A stretch of 64,000 nucleotides of DNA, taken from contig NZ_WVVW01000011.1 of NCBI RefSeq assembly GCF_009857815.1, forward strand, positions 1 through 64,000, in the 5' to 3' direction. This DNA comes from Pseudomaricurvus sp. HS19. Its GTDB lineage: Bacteria > Pseudomonadota > Gammaproteobacteria > Pseudomonadales > Cellvibrionaceae. The notes under the pieces were generated by a model, which saw only the letters and a program-made list of their open reading frames with translations, was not told the origin of the DNA and did no database searches. Positions 33,927-42,413 of the stretch are shown one piece after another; positions within the stretch are counted from its first letter, which is position 1, and the number at the start of each line of letters is the position of its first letter. The translations under genes and the position numbers were made by a program.

Positions 33927-36900
33927 TCAGTGCCCCTGCGGCCGATCCAGCGGCAACCGTTCCGGTGGTCGATTACCGCTCTCGCGGCTGAATTCACACT
34001 CCAGTGCCCAGTGATTTTCCTGCCGGTAGGCGCTCACCAGCGCAAATCCGTCGCCGGGGAAAAAGCGCGTCTCCAGTGTACAGGCCAACTCACTCAGCTC
34101 ACCTGCAACGTTAAAGGTCTCGCGCGGGATAAAGTCCTCGGTGCGGGCATTGCGATGCGGGAAAGGAGCATAGAGCGCCGAGCTGTGAATGGAGTAGAGG
34201 CGAATAGGTCGCTGCAGGTGCGGGCTGTGCAGCTCAGCGCGGGCGACGCTGGAGAGGTGCTCATCCCCGGACAGGAACACCAGGTTGCGACAGCGGTGCG
34301 CGGCCACAAACTGCAGCAGCCGGTTGAGTGCCGCGGGGAAGGCGCTCCAGCTGTGCAGGTCCATATTGGGGGACGAGGCTGGCAGGCGCCGCGGCAGCAG
34401 CGCCGACGGCGAGACGATAAAACGCGGCCGCAGGTCATTGGCGTGGGTGCGGATCAACCACTGTTCCAGTGCGTGGAATTGCTCCTCCGACATCAGTTGG
34501 CGGCTGTCGCTGGCACTGGCATCCCGCTCGCAAAAGGTATCGGCGACAAAGTAGTCAAAGCCCTGGTAGCGCCCCTGATACCAGAGCGGCTGACCGGGGG
34601 CCGTGCCGGCATCCACCAGCGGCAGGTCCGGTCGCTGGTAGTTGATGTAATGCGCCTTGCCCGACAACTTTTGTTGCAGTGATGCTCTCTGCGCCGGATT
34701 CCGGGGCGGACCGTTCTCGTGTTGATCCATCATAGTCAGGGTCGGCAGGCGGCGGGTGACGGAGCGCACCTCCTTCTGACCCAGCCACTGCTGGTAGGCC
34801 TGGCGCTTGGCGTCGAACAGTCCCCGTTGCGCCCCGGCTTCTGCCTGACCGGTGACGTAAACCTGGTCGCCGGTCAGCACCAGCAGCGAGGGTTGCAGCT
34901 GGGCCAGGGAGCGTCGCTGTTGTTCATCCAGGTGGTTGGCGAGGCGGCGGTAACTGGCGTAGGCAGGTCCGCGATTCAGCATGCCGCCGGGATACTGGCA
35001 GGAGGCCAGTACCAGCTGTAACTGCTCGCGGCTCTCGGCGAGGGGAATCTGCATGATGGAGTCGGTGAGCTTGCTTGGCGGCAAGGACAGATAGGCCTGC
35101 AGGCGTTGCAGGAAGTCATTGCTCAGCAGCCATTCGCGGATGTAATCGGCGCACTGCTGGCTATGGCCCGGCAGACCGCTGGTACCGATCAATTCAAACA
35201 GGTTATCGGGCAGCAGGTGTTGTGGCATCTGCTCACAGGGCAGGCCGAGGTCGTCAATGACCAGCACCAGGATACCGTCCGCCGCCCACATCGACGGGTT
35301 CAGGGGCAGTCGGGTTTTGAACCACCCGCCGCTCTGGGGGCGGGCCAGCTTCAGGTGCCCGTGGCGCATCAGCTGCGCGGCGGTGGGAGTCTGGTCGGGG
35401 GCGCCGCCAAACAGGCAGGTCTGCTCTCCCTGCAGGGTGACCGGCAGGAACAGGACAAACTCCGGCTTGTGCATTTCGCGATTGAATCCCAGTCCCAGGG
35501 GCAGCTGGTTTTTGTTCACCGGGGCGATGACCGGGCCCGCTCCCGGTTTGAACAAGCGGTAGCGCAGGGCGTGAGGCAGTTTGGCTGGCAGGCGGCTGGG
35601 GTAGTCCAGAAATTCCCGTACTCTGTCAAAGTGGCGCTGGGCCTGGCGGCCAATAAGCGCATCCAGGTGGCCGAAGCCTTGCAGTACCTGGGTACGGAAG
35701 TCGCGATCCGCTGCGCTCATCAGCTCCTGCATGCGGCCCAGAGTGGCAATATCCAGTACCCGGTTCTCATCGCTGTGGACGCTCAGGCTGGGGAAGTCCC
35801 AGCGCTCCCGCAACCGACGGATGGTGACATACTCGTTCTCTTCAGCGGCATTGGTGATGCGCTCCCGCAGGGCGTGCAGGGCGCCCCGGGCCACGGTGGC
35901 CAGGTGCAGGGGGCCGATGAAAACCCCCAGTTGCCCGAGGGTTTCACTGCTGACGTTGTTGAGGTTGAAGGTCTGCCCATAGAGGGCATCCAACCGGTGA
36001 CGGGTGACGGCAAAGCTGCGTGATTGCCATGGCCACAGCGGGTGTTCGCGGCGGAACTCCCGCGCCGGGTAGGGGATCACCTCGATCACCTGGTCCCAGA
36101 ACTGCTCTGCCATGGAGGGCGGGTTGGTGCGCTGCAACTGGTAGAAGGATTTGGGGATTACCGGCATCAGCGGCGCCAGCAGGCGGGCCTTGGCCTGGTT
36201 GGTGGGGCTGAACACCATCCGCGGCCCTCCCTGCGACAGTACCAGGCGGTGGATACGTTGCGGCAGTAGCTGGCGCTCCCGGTAGTAGCGGTCGCCACTG
36301 TGGGGTTCCGCCAGAATCGCCATGCTCACCAGTGCCGCGCCCATGCAGTGGGCATAGATATCCAGCTGGCTGTGGCCGCTGACACGACAGATGTGGTCGA
36401 TAGCCACAGGGATATCGGCAAAGGCGATATCCTCAAACTTCCAGGGGCGCAGCGCCGAGTTCATGGCGGCACTGATACGCAGGTCCACCACCCATACCTC
36501 GCGGCCCTGCTGCCAGAAGTACTCTGCCAGGCTGGGCTTGATGCTGGCGTGGGTGAAGATGGCGCCACTGGTGCTGAAGCCGTGAATCAGCACCAGTGGC
36601 GGTTTGCTCGCCGACCGTTTTTGCCGGTAGCGGGAGAGGCGAATGCGCAGCTGCGGGTTTTTCTCCTGCGGTTGCTCCTGCACCAGGTCGATCTCGGCAA
36701 TTTCCGGTGCCGGGCCGCCGTATATACGGCCGGGAAACTGGGGGCGTACCGTCAGCCCTTTCTCCTCCGGTGTGCGGAAACTCCAGAAGTGCAGGTGCAG
36801 CATGGCACGGGCGAAGAAGCTGCAGCAAAGCAGGGTATCGATCAGGGCCGTAGTCTGGTCCTGTTGCCGGCTGATGCCCATCAGCGGACTCTGCTGGTGG

Positions 36901-39629
36901 AGCATAAAGCCCGGCTCGCTGTGCAGGCTGGCCGGTTGCCGTCGCGGCTGGCGATGGCGGGGTTGCAGGCCGGGCAGCAGATCGATCAGCAGGGTTTCCA
37001 GTTGCCGGATGGGGTTGCTGCCACTGCTGTAGCCAAAGCGCTTGTGCGCCAGCAACGGCAGGGAGGACGGTTGTGAGCTGAAGGCTCCCAGTTGGGTGGG
37101 CCAGCCTTCGGCCGGTCGCAGAATATTGAGACGGTAGTGGGTGAGGCGAACTTCACCGCAGTGGGAGGCCAGCGACAGAAATTGCTGCCAGCGCTGCTGC
37201 AGTTGCTGCAGGCTCTGCCGCCATTCCGGCCGCGCCTGTCGCTGGCGATAGTTTTTGCCGGCTACCGGGCTGAACTCGCGCCGCAACCAGCGCAGCAGGG
37301 CGTGCTGGCCCTCCCGCAGTCCGTGGTTGAGCAGCCAGCCGCCACCGGCGCGCAGCACCCGCTCCCAATAGGTGGAGTTCTCGCGGCTCATCATCTCCAT
37401 GCTGCCGCTCAGGGGCGCAACGAGGATGGCCTGCAGGGTAAATTCGTCGTCATCGGCACCGGCGTTGGCCAGCTCCTGCCAGTGCTGGAGCTGCAGTATG
37501 CGAATCCGGCTCTCGCCCTGATTCACCTGTAATGTGCGCTCCTGACGGCGGGTCAGTGCCCGCAGCGATTTGGGTTGCAGGCGCAAGGTGATATCGACCA
37601 TACATTCCAGTGGCCGGTTGTTGGCGCCGCTGAGGGTAATGGGGCCGGTGAAGCGTTCGGTGAGAACCACCTCCGTCTCCCGTTCTGCCGGTGCGGAGTC
37701 CGGTTGCCGGTAGACAGGTCGGGCTGGCTTGTCCTGCGTGGTGTCGGGCGGTGTTGCGGTTGCGCGCCAACGCCAGTGGGTACGCAGGTAGTCGCAGCTG
37801 CGCAATGCCAGGGCCGCAACGGTCAATCCGGGGGGGGCACCCAGTGCACTGGGCAGCACCGAGCTGTCCATGATCACCAGGGAATCAAATACCCGGTTGC
37901 GGCTTAGTGGGTCGGACAGGTCATAGACCCGGCCACAATGGTCGACAACACCATGGCTGGAGTCGTCACCCATGGGGCAGCCGCCCAGTGGCTCCGGCGA
38001 TACCAGTGTGCCGTGGCCGGGCATCAGGGTGATCTCTGACTGCCGGCGGTTGCGCGGCTGCCAGAAGGGTTGCAGCTGTACCGAGCCGCCACAATCGGCG
38101 GCGTTCTTCAGCCGGGTCAGTGTGTCGATCTGGTGCTGGAACAAGGGGTGGTCTGCCAGCCCCGGCCAGCGTGCCCGCAGCAGGCCCTCACCGCTGAGGG
38201 GCACCATCGTGGCGGGGGCGCAGGTGAGCTCCAGGCAGCCCTCACTGCCGTCGTCCCCCTGCAGCGCATAAATACCGGTGCGCTGAATCTTCTGCTCGTC
38301 CACCACCCAGGGGTCGGCCTCCGGTTGCCCGTCCAGGTGCTGGCTGGTGTCGGCAGTGGTGAGCCGCTCCAGGCAGTCGAGGGTCGTGGTCACCTCCTCG
38401 TAGAAGCGTCGCAGGGGCGAGGTGATAGTCTGGTCCCGCAGCAGTAACCCCTCTTTCTGGTGGCGCAGGTCAATAATACCGGTAGAGGTCGGTCCTACCC
38501 TGCGCTCGTGGGCGGCGGTCTCTTCCCCGGCGACGGCGTTGACCTCTTCGTGTTGGTTGTAGAGCGATGCCTGCTGGTAGCCGTTGGCGGAAAAGCGTTG
38601 CCCCAGCTGGGGTGACAGGCGCAGCTGATCGCTCTGGGAGCGCAGTAAAATTTCTGTGCTGCCAAGGGCGCCGGCGGCGAGTATGACCTTGCCGCAGCGG
38701 ATGCGCAGGGGGGCGGACTGCTGCTGGCGTCGCTCGCTGGACGTGTGTACCACCTCCAGTTGCCAGTTGGGTGGCCCCTCTTCTGTCGGCAGCGGCTGCA
38801 GTTTTTCCACCGCGGTGCCGGTATAGATCTCCACGCCCGCCTGTCGTGCATTGACCAGCAGGGTGGTGTCCAGGGATTGCTTGGCGTTGTAGTTACAGCC
38901 GGTGGTGCAGTCGCCGCAGAGGGTGCAGGCGTTGAGGGCTACTGCGGCGCTGTCGGGGTTGTCCTGCATGGCGATCAGCAGTGGCGCGACGGCGAAGTTG
39001 TCACCGCTGCAGAGTTCACTGTCGGCCAGCTTTTGCAGGTTGCTCTGCTTGCGCAGTGGCTGTTCCTGTTGTTCGGGGTGGCGCAGGATGGTGTTGTCAC
39101 CCTGATCGTCGCTGGCGCCCAGCAGGCGGCGGGCGGCGGGAAAGTACTCCTGCAACAGCTCGGCGCTTTCGCTGTAGCGCAGGCTTCGGGGCCAGCGGTC
39201 ATCGAAGATTGAGGCCGTGGGTTCCAGCATCACGCCCGAGTCAATCAGGGAGCTGCCACCGAGGCCATTGGCGGTGAGGGTGGTAATGGCTTCACCCACG
39301 CGGATATCGAACAGGCCTTCGCTGTTTCCGGAGGGCTTGCTGCGGCCGGGGGTCAGTACCCGGGTGTGACCCGGTAGCTCTACCGCTGAGGAGGGAAACA
39401 TACCGGGCAGGTATTCGACGCCGCGCTCCAGCAGTGCGATGCGCACCGGTCGCCCACGGCTGTGGCTGCCGGCCAGGGCGGCAGCGGCGGTGGCACCGCC
39501 ATAGCCGCTACCCACGATTACCAGGTCAAAGTGCAGCGTCCCTTCCGCGTCCTGCTCGCACTGCTTCTGCAAGGCCTCAAAGTTGCCGGACAGCCAGCGA
39601 CTGGTTCTGGTCGTCTTAGCTTCAGTCAA
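33927..39629 (-). CDS. Giant GMC oxidoreductase - alpha/beta hydrolase - PhoD-like fusion
   Basis: A 1900-residue protein. Residues about 30-620 are a GMC (cholesterol oxidase-like) oxidoreductase: FAD motif GSGYGG (40-45), a Cys cluster C235-x2-C238-x2-C241-x3-C245, GMC end with PLGGCPMGDDSSHGVVD (His559 likely catalytic) and GAPPGLTVAALALR. About 640-1000 is a linker of uncertain fold. About 1008-1345 is an alpha/beta hydrolase with HGF (1016-1018), nucleophile elbow AHCMGA bearing Cys1095, Asp1287 and His1321. About 1530-1900 is PhoD-like with GDQVY (1587-1591), DQHENG (1635-1640) and SGDEH (1787-1791). There is no signal peptide. The start is TTG with GGAG seven bases upstream; no ATG lies near. 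Steroid or lipid alcohol oxidation is the likely theme. Function unknown. Confidence 0.88.
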   Translation of the reverse strand: MTEAKTTRTSRWLSGNFEALQKQCEQDAEGTLHFDLVIVGSGYGGATAAAALAGSHSRGRPVRIALLERGVEYLPGMFPSSAVELPGHTRVLTPGRSKPSGNSEGLFDIRVGEAITTLTANGLGGSSLIDSGVMLEPTASIFDDRWPRSLRYSESAELLQEYFPAARRLLGASDDQGDNTILRHPEQQEQPLRKQSNLQKLADSELCSGDNFAVAPLLIAMQDNPDSAAVALNACTLCGDCTTGCNYNAKQSLDTTLLVNARQAGVEIYTGTAVEKLQPLPTEEGPPNWQLEVVHTSSERRQQQSAPLRIRCGKVILAAGALGSTEILLRSQSDQLRLSPQLGQRFSANGYQQASLYNQHEEVNAVAGEETAAHERRVGPTSTGIIDLRHQKEGLLLRDQTITSPLRRFYEEVTTTLDCLERLTTADTSQHLDGQPEADPWVVDEQKIQRTGIYALQGDDGSEGCLELTCAPATMVPLSGEGLLRARWPGLADHPLFQHQIDTLTRLKNAADCGGSVQLQPFWQPRNRRQSEITLMPGHGTLVSPEPLGGCPMGDDSSHGVVDHCGRVYDLSDPLSRNRVFDSLVIMDSSVLPSALGAPPGLTVAALALRSCDYLRTHWRWRATATPPDTTQDKPARPVYRQPDSAPAERETEVVLTERFTGPITLSGANNRPLECMVDITLRLQPKSLRALTRRQERTLQVNQGESRIRILQLQHWQELANAGADDDEFTLQAILVAPLSGSMEMMSRENSTYWERVLRAGGGWLLNHGLREGQHALLRWLRREFSPVAGKNYRQRQARPEWRQSLQQLQQRWQQFLSLASHCGEVRLTHYRLNILRPAEGWPTQLGAFSSQPSSLPLLAHKRFGYSSGSNPIRQLETLLIDLLPGLQPRHRQPRRQPASLHSEPGFMLHQQSPLMGISRQQDQTTALIDTLLCCSFFARAMLHLHFWSFRTPEEKGLTVRPQFPGRIYGGPAPEIAEIDLVQEQPQEKNPQLRIRLSRYRQKRSASKPPLVLIHGFSTSGAIFTHASIKPSLAEYFWQQGREVWVVDLRISAAMNSALRPWKFEDIAFADIPVAIDHICRVSGHSQLDIYAHCMGAALVSMAILAEPHSGDRYYRERQLLPQRIHRLVLSQGGPRMVFSPTNQAKARLLAPLMPVIPKSFYQLQRTNPPSMAEQFWDQVIEVIPYPAREFRREHPLWPWQSRSFAVTRHRLDALYGQTFNLNNVSSETLGQLGVFIGPLHLATVARGALHALRERITNAAEENEYVTIRRLRERWDFPSLSVHSDENRVLDIATLGRMQELMSAADRDFRTQVLQGFGHLDALIGRQAQRHFDRVREFLDYPSRLPAKLPHALRYRLFKPGAGPVIAPVNKNQLPLGLGFNREMHKPEFVLFLPVTLQGEQTCLFGGAPDQTPTAAQLMRHGHLKLARPQSGGWFKTRLPLNPSMWAADGILVLVIDDLGLPCEQMPQHLLPDNLFELIGTSGLPGHSQQCADYIREWLLSNDFLQRLQAYLSLPPSKLTDSIMQIPLAESREQLQLVLASCQYPGGMLNRGPAYASYRRLANHLDEQQRRSLAQLQPSLLVLTGDQVYVTGQAEAGAQRGLFDAKRQAYQQWLGQKEVRSVTRRLPTLTMMDQHENGPPRNPAQRASLQQKLSGKAHYINYQRPDLPLVDAGTAPGQPLWYQGRYQGFDYFVADTFCERDASASDSRQLMSEEQFHALEQWLIRTHANDLRPRFIVSPSALLPRRLPASSPNMDLHSWSAFPAALNRLLQFVAAHRCRNLVFLSGDEHLSSVARAELHSPHLQRPIRLYSIHSSALYAPFPHRNARTEDFIPRETFNVAGELSELACTLETRFFPGDGFALVSAYRQENHWALECEFSRESGNRPPERLPLDRPQGH

Positions 39630-39761
39630 TCCATTACTCCAGTGCTGCTCCTGTCCCGGTTCGGGCCATGTGTTGCTTTTGTGTTGCCGCTACCGTCTGG
39701 CTGTGATGCTGTCGAGCTACCTGATCTTGCCAGATCGGGCCAGTGGCGGACAACTGGCGTC

Positions 39762-40931
39762 TTACGCCTTGGCGGCCCGCAGGATCACAAACTTGCTGTT
39801 GCCGGCCACTGTCGTGCAGTTGCCAAACAACGTCTGCAGGCGCAGGTGGTAGCCGAGATGGCGGTTGGCAACCACCCATAACTCACCACCCGGACGCAGT
39901 ACCCGATGGGCATCGCGGAACATCTGCCGCGCCAGGTGATCCCCTACCACGGCCTGTTGATGAAAGGGCGGGTTGTTGACCACCAGGTCCGCGCTGTTAT
40001 CGGCAAAGCTGCGCAGGCCGTCGTCCACGTGCCAGTGGGCGTCGGTGACAGCCGGCAGGTTGTGCGCCAGGTTGTCACGGGCACTGGCCACCGCCATATG
40101 GGATTCGTCGACAAAGTGCATGTGCAGCTGGGGATTGGCTTGCAACATGGCCAGCCCCAGTATGCCGTTGCCACAGCCGAGATCGATGACCTCCGCCCCG
40201 GCGTCCGGCCGGGGCAGGTGCTGCAGGAAAAAACGGCTGCCGATATCGGGCCCGCTGCGGGAAAACAGGTTGGCGTGATTGCCCAGTCGCAGGGGCGGTT
40301 GCGGCAATTGATAGTGATCGGGGTAGGGGCTCTGACCCGGCCAGCCCTGACCCTGCGAGCCAGAAACTTGCGGCGTGCAGTGCAACAGGCGGGCCTTTTT
40401 CCAGGCCAGTGATGTGTGGCTGGGCCCGAGTATCTGTTCAAACAGTTGCTGGGCACTGGCGGGCCAGTGTTTCACCATGCCGGCCGCCACTACCCGGGTG
40501 GTGGCCGCGAGCAATGGGCGCAGGCAGTACAGCTGGTGCTCCAGCAGGGCCAGCTGTTTGGGCAGGCGAATTACCACCAGCTGCAGTGGTGAGGTGGGCC
40601 ATTGCAGGCTGTCCAGCAGCTGCGGTTGTTCGAGCCCATTGTCCGGCAGTTGTTGCAGGTTGCGCTGGCAGGCGTGTTGCGCCAACCACGAGTCGCTCTG
40701 CGACCAGAGGGGACGACAGGGCAGGGAACAGGTGAGGGCGCCGAACTGGTCGTTCAGCACCAGCGTGGGGGTGCAGGCTTGCAGGTCTTGCTCATGCAAC
40801 CAGCGCAGCAGGTATTCGTCGGCGGCATCCCAGGCACGCAGGGATTGTTGGGCTCTGGCTGGCAGCGGGTAGCGCAACAGGTGCCGGGATCCGAAGGGGC
40901 TCTGCAGGAGGTTGTCGTCGTTGCTGTTCAT
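39762..40931 (-). CDS. rlmG: 23S rRNA (guanine-N2)-methyltransferase RlmG
   Basis: A 389-residue two-domain methyltransferase of the RsmC/RlmG type, acting on G1835 of 23S rRNA. The N-terminal non-catalytic domain contains the RlmG-like AWDAADEYLL (about 33-42) and LAWKKARLLHC (about 174-184). The C-terminal domain has the SAM motif VIDLGCGNGILGLAML (about 234-249) and the catalytic NPPFH motif (about 304-308). The overall plan and the AWKKARL string favour RlmG over RsmC. The ATG at 40931 gives a start close to the E. coli one; nine extra residues are possible upstream. It precedes the giant fusion gene by 132 bases on the same strand. Confidence 0.92.
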   Translation of the reverse strand: MNSNDDNLLQSPFGSRHLLRYPLPARAQQSLRAWDAADEYLLRWLHEQDLQACTPTLVLNDQFGALTCSLPCRPLWSQSDSWLAQHACQRNLQQLPDNGLEQPQLLDSLQWPTSPLQLVVIRLPKQLALLEHQLYCLRPLLAATTRVVAAGMVKHWPASAQQLFEQILGPSHTSLAWKKARLLHCTPQVSGSQGQGWPGQSPYPDHYQLPQPPLRLGNHANLFSRSGPDIGSRFFLQHLPRPDAGAEVIDLGCGNGILGLAMLQANPQLHMHFVDESHMAVASARDNLAHNLPAVTDAHWHVDDGLRSFADNSADLVVNNPPFHQQAVVGDHLARQMFRDAHRVLRPGGELWVVANRHLGYHLRLQTLFGNCTTVAGNSKFVILRAAKA

Positions 40932-41297
40932 GCAGGCGCCTGATGTAAAAGCCGCCATTATAGCCCCAACCCCGTATCACTGCAGAAGAGTACGTTGTGC
41001 CGGGTATGGTTGCAGGGCAATCCGTGCTGTGCGGTTTTTGAACGCTGTCCGGGAGGGCTTGCCAGCCGTGGCTGTACCAATGTTATCCACAGCTTGTAAC
41101 AGCAGTTGCCCAGTTTTTCTGTGGAGCTTTGGCGGTCGCTGCCGAAGCAGATTGCCGGAAATCTGTACGTTGAGGGTGGGGCGGGCGTCTATGCCCGGTG
41201 GTCTCACGGATTACTCTTGGGCAAGTTCTGGTGCAACACCCGGGTTTGTGCATGGCAAAGGTGCGTTTTTATGTGCCAATTTAGAACGTCCATCCCG

Positions 41298-41379
41298 TAT
41301 AATCGCCTCAGCGCGGATGCAAGTGGTTAATTAATATACATTTGGGTTATTTTTTTATGTGCCATCACTTGAGTGGCAC
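41298..41379 (+). promoter_or_regulatory. Candidate -10 and leader inverted repeat before 41470
   Basis: A consensus TATAAT is at 41298-41303, without a good -35. An inverted repeat GTGCCA-N9-TGGCAC lies at 41359-41379 right after a run of seven T, about 90 bases before the start of the small gene at 41470. No T-run follows the hairpin, so it is not a terminator for the plus strand. The remaining bases of the 538-base gap 40932-41469 show no gene. Confidence 0.3.
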
Positions 41380-41469
41380 TATCTATGCAATATCTGCGTT
41401 GCGAATGGAATTCGTGATTGGTTTCAACTTCAGAGGGACTTCCGGTAATTCAGACCAGAGAGGTTTTTC

Positions 41470-41856
41470 ATGGTCAACTTCAACAAAGCTATGATAGATC
41501 TGGTACGCGAAATACGTCGTCGGGCCCCCGCAGACGCCAAGCCAGGAATCAAACTGGCGAATCCCGACCTGCTCACTGAAATGATCCCCTGGTACCGCTC
41601 CTCCAACGACAGTGTGGCCAAAGCACTGCTGAAAGAACTCTACACTCTTGCCGGTGACGATTGGCTGGAGCAGTTGCAGGAGAGCAAGCCAGCAGCGGAG
41701 GCCGCCCCGGCCGCCGGTGGCACCATCGAGAAAGATGGCAAGCGTTACGTCACCAAAGTCTACCGCGGGCAAACCCAACTGGTGGAGGTGCCGATGCCTC
41801 CCGCCGAATCGGCCGCAACCCAAAAAATCTATCGCGGCCAGGTAGTGCGCGCCTGA
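41470..41856 (+). CDS. Small conserved-looking protein of unknown function
   Basis: A 128-residue soluble protein with no signal peptide or membrane segment. An N-terminal part with helices (about 1-65; MVNFNKAMIDLVREIRRRAP, then SSNDSVAKALLKELYTLAGD) leads into an alanine/proline-rich linker (about 72-84), and a short beta-like C-terminal part that contains two similar YRGQ phrases (KVYRGQTQLVEV, KIYRGQVVRA). I do not recognise a family. A long AT-rich leader with a perfect TATAAT precedes the gene, suggesting strong or regulated transcription. It is followed by a 557-base gap before the redox cluster and does not appear to belong to it. Confidence 0.65.
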   Translation: MVNFNKAMIDLVREIRRRAPADAKPGIKLANPDLLTEMIPWYRSSNDSVAKALLKELYTLAGDDWLEQLQESKPAAEAAPAAGGTIEKDGKRYVTKVYRGQTQLVEVPMPPAESAATQKIYRGQVVRA

Positions 41857-42097
41857 GCCCCACTGTGTTTGCCGCCAGGCATTTCTGATCCAGCGTGGCC
41901 GCCGAACCTTGGCGGCAATCCTCCCTTCGTCTATCGCTGATAGTTACTGCGCCTCCGTGGGGTCGCTGTGTCTGGCCAGGGCTTCCCTGGTCCTGATCCT
42001 GCCTTTTGTCCTGTGTCCGGGCTTCGCCTATTTTTACCGGCAAGCACCCAAGCGCCGGCGTTTTCCTTTTTTGCCTCTCGTATGTTGTGCTCACCCG

Positions 42098-42116
42098 TTG
42101 ATGCGTTCTGCATCAA
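42098..42116. promoter_or_regulatory. Palindrome upstream of redox cluster
   Basis: TTGATGC-GTTCT-GCATCAA, a perfect inverted repeat with 7-base arms, sits about 300 bases before the first gene of the redox cluster. It contains FNR-like TTGAT and ATCAA half-sites but with nine bases between them instead of four, so it is not a standard FNR box. It may be a site for a local regulator. The rest of the gap 41857-42413 contains only a GCCGCC/GGCGGC hairpin (41898-41916) without a T-run. Confidence 0.3.
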
Positions 42117-42413
42117 GGCGGTGCGCTATGCGGGGGTGGCGCGGTGGCGAGAGCAGTTGGCGCTGGCGGTGTATCGAGTTTCCTGCACTGCATGAAGGCG
42201 CTGACGGGGCTTCTTGCGTCCTGTTTGTGCGGGGCATAAGGCCTGAGAGTGCCGTCAGGGCTGGCCTGTGAGTGAGGGCTGCCGTGTTTTGGCGCGTTTT
42301 TTAAGTGCTGGCATGTAACCTGCTTTGTTCGTCCCTGTGTCGCAATCTGCGGGGTGCTTCTTTACCGCGAGGTCAGCGACCCGGTTTCCTTATCTGAGAA
42401 GAGGGTATACGGG

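Noticed and set aside
33927-39629. Assembly error as explanation of the giant fusion
   Set aside because: The frame is open for 1900 codons with consistent coding character and linkers between domains; no stop or shift is visible. It cannot be fully excluded without read data.
41898-41916. GCCGCC/GGCGGC hairpin after the small gene at 41470 as a terminator
   Set aside because: No T-tract follows; GC-rich palindromes are expected often in this base composition.
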